Positions 57,501 to 64,000 of a stretch of DNA of 64,000 nucleotides are shown here, piece by piece. The notes below the pieces were generated by a model, which had not been told where the DNA came from, did no database searches, and saw only the letters and a list, made by a program, of their open reading frames with translations. Position 1 is the first letter of the stretch; every line of letters begins with the position of its first letter. A program made the position numbers and the translations under genes. The stretch comes from Eucalyptus grandis. Its lineage: Eukaryota > Streptophyta > Magnoliopsida > Myrtales > Myrtaceae. Where the stretch lies: assembly GCF_016545825.1 (NCBI RefSeq), contig NC_052618.1:51348331-51412330 (forward strand). Reading direction: 5' to 3'.

Positions 57501-59380
57501 ATTTATGTTACCTTTTTTTTTTTTTTATTGTAGTTCCTAAACATTTAGATATTAACTAATGTAGTCTTTCCAAAAAAACAATAGAAAAAAAAAAAAAAGT
57601 ATTATCATGCAGACCCTTAACCTCCTTAACCCTCCTTTTTTTTTTTTTTATTTAGTGTAGTTCCTAAACATTTAGATATTAACTAATATAGTCTTTCCAT
57701 TAAGTATATAGTCACGTCATGTGCAATTTTTTTTTTTTTTTTTTTTGCGAGGACTACCACATGAGTTTATCTGGTCAAAAGAATTATACGACATATACGT
57801 GAATAAAGACACGAATGGGGCATGTGAGTTTCGTGGAAATCATGGTCATGTCGGTGACGGGCGTCAAACTTTTAATGGAATAATAATATTAATTAGATTC
57901 TTAAAAGTTCAAGGACTAGATTGAATTAAATTAAAAAAAGTCAGACTGATGTAGCAATTATTCAAGAGGCTGAGGGGCAAGGTTCTTCTCTTCAGCATTA
58001 GATTTGCTTAATTTTAAGGGCAAAAAAGTCGCACTTTATTCTCAGAATCCCAGCCCCACCCCTTTTGGCCTTTTTTTTTTTCCTTTTAAATTTAATTGGG
58101 GTTAAATCAAATACTTAATAACCATTATTTATTTTACATCCCGACTCCACATTTTTCCTTTTTTTTTATAATGATCGCCGGCTCGTATTCGCGCAACATT
58201 TAATTTTGGACGTCCGTCCCGTACATGGAAAATAAATAAACTAGTTCTCAACACGTCAGTTCGGAAAGATTCTCCCCATTAAATTATGAACACGTCTGTT
58301 ACCATGTCAAATTACATGGAGACCTCTATTTTGTAATTATTGATAGCTCTTATGGAGATGTCTAAAATCAAGTCAAACAAAAAAAGAAAAGAAAATGATA
58401 TATGCTTTCCTTTGGTTCTTTTTCTCTTTCTTCTTGGCCGTTTGGTCGAGCAAAATTCCCCCTTGAAAAAAAAATTATTCTCTCATTTTTTTTGGCATTT
58501 AAATCGCTTAGGAAATAAGTAAATGAAAATTCATTTTTGCAATCGATAGAAAACATGCCTTTATATTAAAAAAATTACATTTTCTTTTGAAAATTAAAAA
58601 TCATTGACAAAACACAATTAAGCCTTCTAATCAAGCCAAGGACTCTAGTGCTCATGCTAGGGTTCTCAGCAGCCATCTCAAGTTCTCGATGCCCATGCTC
58701 GAATCTCGAATTGAATGCCCAAAGCCAAGGCCGAGTCCCTTGAGGTTGGGATCGAGACATTATCTCTTGCGCTTAGGACCTCAATGGTCATACTCAAATA
58801 ACTAACATACGTGCTTGGCTCAGAGGTGCTCATACCTAGGCTCCTTCCAATCTAACTTAAATCTCTCAAGACAAGAATTAAGACTAGGATCCTAACTCTT
58901 ATGCCTGACACCCCGACATAGGGCTTAGATCCTTTGAGATCGAGGCTAGATCCTCGGCTTTAGTACCCAAGCCCAACTCTTTGGCACTCATGTCAAAGAC
59001 CCTATCCAGCCAGGCTCAAGTCCCTCAAGAGGGAGTTCAAGTGCTGCGAAATCGAGCTTAGGTCCCTATGGCCAAGCTCGGGGCTTGAAATTGTACTCAA
59101 AACTTTTTTTTAAACGCAAGTCATGAACAAAAGAAAATTAACTTTCATATTGCACAAGAAAAAAATATCATTTCCCAAAAAAATAAGTTTCTAGAAAATA
59201 CCTTTCCTAGAAAAAAAAAATAAGTTTCTAGAAAATACCTTTTTTTTTTTCAGGTCGGGTCTTCGGAAATACTTTCACACCGTATATTTTCCTTTAAATA
59301 AAGGGAAGAATTTACTTTTCTTTTTCCTTTTCCTTTTCCACTCATTTCATCCCCCACTCCAGAAAAAAAAAAACGAAAAA
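57501..59380. other. Intergenic repeats upstream of UEV1
   Basis: Several poly(T)/poly(A) runs. A segment 'cattatttagatattaactaatgtagtctttcca' occurs twice (about 57540 and 57670). At about 58620-59100 there is a degenerate C-rich stretch with recurring 'gctcaagtccct..gagatc' phrases. No gene recognised. Confidence 0.45.
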
Positions 59381-59520
59381 ATGCCCCCACCATTTTTGAT
59401 TTTTTCGCCCCCTCCTTTTTATTATTCCTCTTTTTCTTCCCATCATTTTAAAGCTCTCTTAAAGCCATCGTCGTCTACGCCTTGCTTTTCTTTACCTAGA
59501 TTCTCATCCCTTGACTCTAT

Positions 59521-59608
59521 CTCTCTCGTCTCTGCAACCATTCCTCTCCCTCTCCCTTTCTCTCTCTACCTCTCCCTCTCTCTCTCTACCTCTCCCTCTC
59601 TCTCTCCT
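59521..59608 (+). promoter_or_regulatory. CT-rich UEV1 5' leader
   Basis: Pyrimidine-rich (CT)n blocks about 60-150 bases before the UEV1 start codon, as often seen in plant core promoters and 5'UTRs. The transcription start is not determined. Confidence 0.45.
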
Positions 59609-59669
59609 CCGATCAGATCTCCGGTAGCTCCCGCCGCGGAAACTCCGATTCGCTCGGCTCGACTCATCC

Positions 59670-62660
59670 ATGACGCTCGGCTCGGGAGGATCGGGGGTCG
59701 TCGGTGAGTTCTCAAAACCCTTCCCGACCTCGTCGTTCGACCCGGTCTTCGGCCCCTCTTAGTCTCGTGCTCTTTCGCGGTCGCTCGCTTTCGCTCCGCG
59801 CTTCATCGATCCGGCGATTCTGCGGATTGGCGAGCGCGCCGTGTTAGCGTGTTCATGCGTCTGTTTTGGCTTGACGATGGTGGTTTCGTCTCGTCGGCGA
59901 AGAATTGGGGACGATGTTTTCTCGAGTTAGGTGCGATGCAGTGTGTAGGGGGAGTGCCGGCGATATTCTGTGCTTTGGATGATGTAGGCTGGCCTTTTGT
60001 GTATTAGTCTTTGTTCGATGGCGAATTTCTTATGCTTGCCGCGTGTGTTCCTTTTGTTTGTGAGGCTCGTGGCTGTTGCGGGATCGTGATCTTTGTATGT
60101 ATGCCTTTTTTTGACTTGACCGTCGTGCTTAGCTAGCTCTTCCTTCTTAGGGCTTTTGGATGTGTATGTCAATGATGTGTTATTGAAAATGCTTTTGCGT
60201 TCACGCGCTGGATTTTTGGACTAGCCTGAGGTTTTCGGTGGCTTGTGCGAGATTTTGAAATGATGTTCCGGGGTTTGATTTGATGAGGAAGTACTTGCAA
60301 ATGCATATAGATCGATAAAGATAGCTTAGGAAAAGCTGTTTTGATGCCTCATGCACGTTGTTTTGTTTTGCTATTGCGCTGTACCTGTACAAAACCACTT
60401 TCCTCTTGAATTCTTGCACTCAGTTAGTACAAGTGCAAATTATAGGTTCGATGTGACTTGAGCTCAATATCTTCGGTCAGTCAGTTGTTACAATTTCAAT
60501 CAAGCTGAAAGTCTGTCTAAGTTGCTGGTGTTATTCCACTTTCACTAATGCAAAAATTTCGTTGGTTGTGTTTTCTTCATTGTTGCTCATCTAGAAAAGC
60601 AGCCTATATCTTCGTAGGAATTGGTGGCAGCATTCTTTTTTTATTTAGACTATTAATTTAAGGGGAGTGTTTGAAATTGTGAAGTTTGAGATCCTGAATT
60701 GACGAGTGAGGTAATGGATCATTGGATGCTGTCTTGTGGGAAGTCTTGCTTGTCCAACTGCACGATAATTTTATTTTCGTATAGGCTTGGGAACACTTTC
60801 ATGGTTAAGTCATCAAAGGGCATTGGCTTTGATTATTGTCTTAAATTGCTGGTATGTGGGTGTAGCGAAATATTAGAGCGTGTTTGTCAGTAAAGTATGA
60901 CAATTTTTGAGTATCTATCACATTGCATAAACAAGCTCGTACTGAAATTCATATAAAAATGCTATCACTTTCGCTTAATCAACCAAACTATTTTACTAGC
61001 TTTATTCGCAAATATCCTATGGCAAGTATAACAAAAACATTAACATTTTGTTCGTTGTGTGGGAATGATTGCTTCATCACCATTTTCCCTTGAGCACGCG
61101 GTTATGTTTGCATCTGATGAAGCTTCTATGCTTGGATTGGGAACCTCTTGATTGCCTATAATGGCGAGTAGGTGCTTCTTTACATGTTTAACTTTGCAAA
61201 GCTACTACGACATCTAACTTTTGGAGTCTTCTTTAGTTCCTCGAAATTTCAGATTATTGGAGGAACTTGAGCGTGGAGAAAAAGGAATTGGAGATGGCAC
61301 TGTCAGCTACGGGATGGATGATGGAGACGACATTTACATGAGATCTTGGACTGGCACGATCATTGGTCCTCACAATGTGCGGTTTTCAGTGATTAATAAT
61401 CTATTATGCTTCGCAACTTGTGAAGAGAGTTTTGTACTTAAACATTCTTATCTGTGCATATGAGTTGCAATTTTTAATGTATTGTGTAGATTTGGTTTCT
61501 TAGATGAAAGTATTTGACTTTTGAAAGGTTGAATTAGATTGTATTGATTAGGGTCATGATATTACAATCTCGGGGAACTTTAGTCGGTCTTTTAAAGCTA
61601 CACCAGGTCCCATGGTTAATGTTGCACTTTTCATTACTGATGGCAACTTATAGAAATATGATGCTTGTGGTCAGCATATGCTTTCGCCGTTAGAACAATA
61701 AGACATTTAAGACTCGAAAATTTGTTCTTGTTGTTTAGATGCGACTGGAAATGTTTTCCGTGCTTAACTAGGGCAGTAGTTGCTTAGAGCATGGAATACA
61801 TTAAACTGATCACAAAGTATTAACTCTGATCACCATCCCAGTTCACTTTGCAAAGAAATTTGAAGTTCTCATCCATCCAATCAGAGGTCATATTTGCCTG
61901 ACACAATATGAAGATGTAGCCTGAATTCTTGTTCCATGTTGGCTGTAATAATATATGTTTTGGACTACGTTTTGATATCATTAGTCAAAGTATCATATTT
62001 GTTTTTGTTCATTTTCACTGCTGTCTATTAGATTGCTTACTGGTGCAGATTTTGCTCTTTTTCCCAGACTGTACATGAAGGTCGTATCTACCAGTTGAAG
62101 CTGTTCTGCGACAAAGATTACCCGGAAAAGCCACCCACTGTTCGTTTTCATTCACGCATCAACATGACATGCGTTAACCATGAAACTGGAGTGGTAATTG
62201 ATCTCATGCTCCTATGCTTGTGGAATGTAGTAGTGGTTTCTATTAGTGCACGATCATGACTTCATGCTGCATTGTCTATATCCGTGTCTATCAGTGAAGC
62301 ATCTTCATGACATCATATAGCCATCATTTGTTTCTGCTTGAGAAAAGGATTGGCTTTTGCATTTCTTCTGATCAAAGTTCACTGAGCGTTCTATCACTTC
62401 TGTGATCCTCGAAACTCTTATATTCTGCATAAAAGCCTGGATGTCACACATTCAATATAAGGATTTGATGATATCTGGACATTGACATAGAAGGACCTAA
62501 TGACTACTGCTCTCTTCAGGTCGAGCCGAAGAAATTTGGTCTGCTCGCAAATTGGCAGAGGGAGTACACCATGGAGGACATACTGACTCAGCTGAAGAAG
62601 GAAATGGCAGCTCCACACAACAGGAAGCTTGTCCAGCCTCCTGAAGGCACCTATTTCTAG
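59670..62660 (+). CDS. UEV1: Ubiquitin E2 variant UEV1 / MMZ (Mms2-like)
   Basis: Catalytically inactive E2 partner of UBC13, directing Lys63-linked ubiquitin chains in DNA-damage tolerance and signalling. Four exons, 59670-59703, 61237-61376, 62068-62193 and 62520-62660, give 146 aa, the normal length. Start '[11 protein letters not shown]' is followed by '[17 protein letters not shown]', '[11 protein letters not shown]', '[19 protein letters not shown]' and the end '[11 protein letters not shown]'. The active-site Cys region of true E2s is replaced by '[15 protein letters not shown]', as expected for a UEV. Intron 1 is long (1,533 bases), usual for plant genes with a short first coding exon. 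All splice sites are GT-AG and the frame is intact. Confidence 0.96.
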
Positions 62661-64000
62661 CTTTGAATATGACATAGAAATCAAGGGAGCATGTGGGCTT
62701 TCGGCACACGTGATATATAGTTTGTAATGCCATGTCGATGCTTTTAAAGTCACGATCGTGGAGGAGGGGAATGGCCCTAGAAAAGCCGTCTCCTTTTCCT
62801 GGGTTCATTGTTGTTCTATCGACTTCTTTCGCCTAAACTGTGTCTTGAAAGATTGTTTGGTGAATGGAATTTTAATCCGCGTGTCAAAATTGATTTCCAG
62901 TCACTACCATAATTAGCCACTATTCTTTGCCTATTGCAGCATTTAGATCTGACCGGCTGATAGCGGTGATTATTTCAGTCTTCTTGTCCACAAGAAAACA
63001 ACAGGACACCGTGCCGAAACTTTGGAATTTCGGAAAATTCGTCGGTCCAAATTATGTGATGGTAATTTGGACGGTGAAAGTTATAATTTTTCTCCTGTTT
63101 ATTGCGATGAAGTTTCTACATGTGCACCCTTAACAAATTTCATTTAATGGCCGGAAGTGATTTGAGTGATTGTTGTTCTTGTTTGCTTAATAGCAGACTC
63201 CAAATTCAACCAGTCTTTCATCTCTATGCGGTTTCGGCCTTAAGACACAGCTTACCATTATACCTTTTCAGCTAAATCCAGCTTAGGATACAATCGCAGG
63301 AAGTTGATACAGTGGTTTATTTTGGGATGCAATGGTATGGAATTTCTTTTATCTTTTCCCTTTTTTGGAGTCATCAGGAACTTCGTCAAATGTGGGTTAA
63401 GACAACAACTCTGGTCGTTGCAAAGTTGTTACGATTTCTCTCGAACGTGATAAAACGTTGTCCTGGTTAGAGTCTCAGTCGGTTCTTGGATTTTTGAAGT
63501 TGGTCGATACCTATTTGATAAGCATGTCCGGTAAACTTTTTACGGAAGTAACTTTTACTATATTTTGACTCTATAATGTATTTTTGTTATTTCCGATATT
63601 GCACAACTTTTGTACCAATAGATTACATTCCAAAAATAGTTGATACAACCAAATATCTAAAATTAGTATTCTTATGTCACATTTTTTCCTAAATTACTTA
63701 TTGCATCGCAAAAACTCTCAAACTAGTATTACTCGCATCGCATTTATCTCAAACTGGTACAGCTCATGCCATATGCACTCCAACAGCTCATGCATGCATT
63801 GTTCGCCATATGAAATGCCAGCAACACGTGAGGATGCAGCTACCGAGCCATGGAGACCCCTTTAGGTATCTTCGCGCATTAATTCAAGATCACTCTGGAT
63901 GCTATTGTTGATCCTCCCATTACCAGAATAATGTGAAACATTGCACCGCATGGGAAGTTTGGAGCTCGTCCATGACGCTTTTTTCATGTACAGAACCATC
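62661..64000. other. UEV1 3' flank and intergenic DNA
   Basis: The first 200-250 bases are probable UEV1 3'UTR. The rest is AT-rich with no recognisable gene up to the window end. Confidence 0.5.

Noticed and set aside
1..64000. CRISPR arrays, operons, bacterial-style systems
   Set aside because: Nothing with regular spacers or gene clusters of that type; the DNA is plant nuclear.

Overview
The window is plant nuclear DNA from a eudicot. Genes are split by many GT-AG introns, the intergenic DNA is AT-rich, and the recognisable proteins are plant-type: HIT1/VPS53, the rps12 trans-splicing factor PPR4, a UEV1/MMZ E2 variant, a cytosolic sulfotransferase and a GIR1-like EAR repressor. Dispersed foldback repeats built from phrases like 'aattgagtcctaaa..ttttgacaattt' recall Myrtaceae genomes such as Eucalyptus. 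That species guess is inference.

Layout. 1-20375 is a direct tandem duplication with a unit of about 10.13 kb (copy A 1-10131, copy B 10132-20375). Each copy carries, on the minus strand, a sulfotransferase gene and the 3' part of VPS53. The right edge of the unit lies in VPS53 intron 14, so only copy B joins the 5' exons. One complete VPS53 therefore remains (26968 down to 15451, 24 exons, 821 codons), and copy A holds an orphan 3' fragment. Since duplicating, the copies have diverged in complementary ways. Copy A keeps an intact sulfotransferase reading frame, but its VPS53 fragment has a nonsense codon, a lost exon and an insertion inside an exon. Copy B keeps VPS53 intact but has a frameshifted sulfotransferase. 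Transposons date the split: a Tourist-like MITE, a LINE-like retroposon and an unclassified 226-bp insert occur only in A, and a miniature LTR retrotransposon (TRIM) only in B.

27480-30360 is repeat-rich and holds two more members of the MITE family. 30364-35772 (minus) is a decayed VPS60/CHMP5 (ESCRT-III) gene. 37203-38998 (minus) is an AIF/FSP1-like FAD oxidoreductase with a shifted C-terminus. 40778-42256 (plus) is an intronless type II membrane glycosyltransferase, followed by a partial tandem copy of its own 3' end. 44102-45447 (plus) is a three-exon unknown protein, convergent with a GIR1-like EAR zinc-ribbon protein at 45698-46475 (minus). 47830-54630 (minus) is PPR4 (RRM plus PPR), with two apparent frameshifts in exon 1. 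54631-59669 is a gene-poor stretch of repeats. 59670-62660 (plus) is UEV1.

The genes form no operon-like unit. VPS53 (GARP tethering) and VPS60 (ESCRT-III) both act in endosomal/vacuolar traffic, but their adjacency is probably chance. Several single-base frameshifts fall in or next to homopolymer runs, so some 'pseudogene' calls here may be assembly errors; these are flagged individually. No tRNA, rRNA or CRISPR array was seen.
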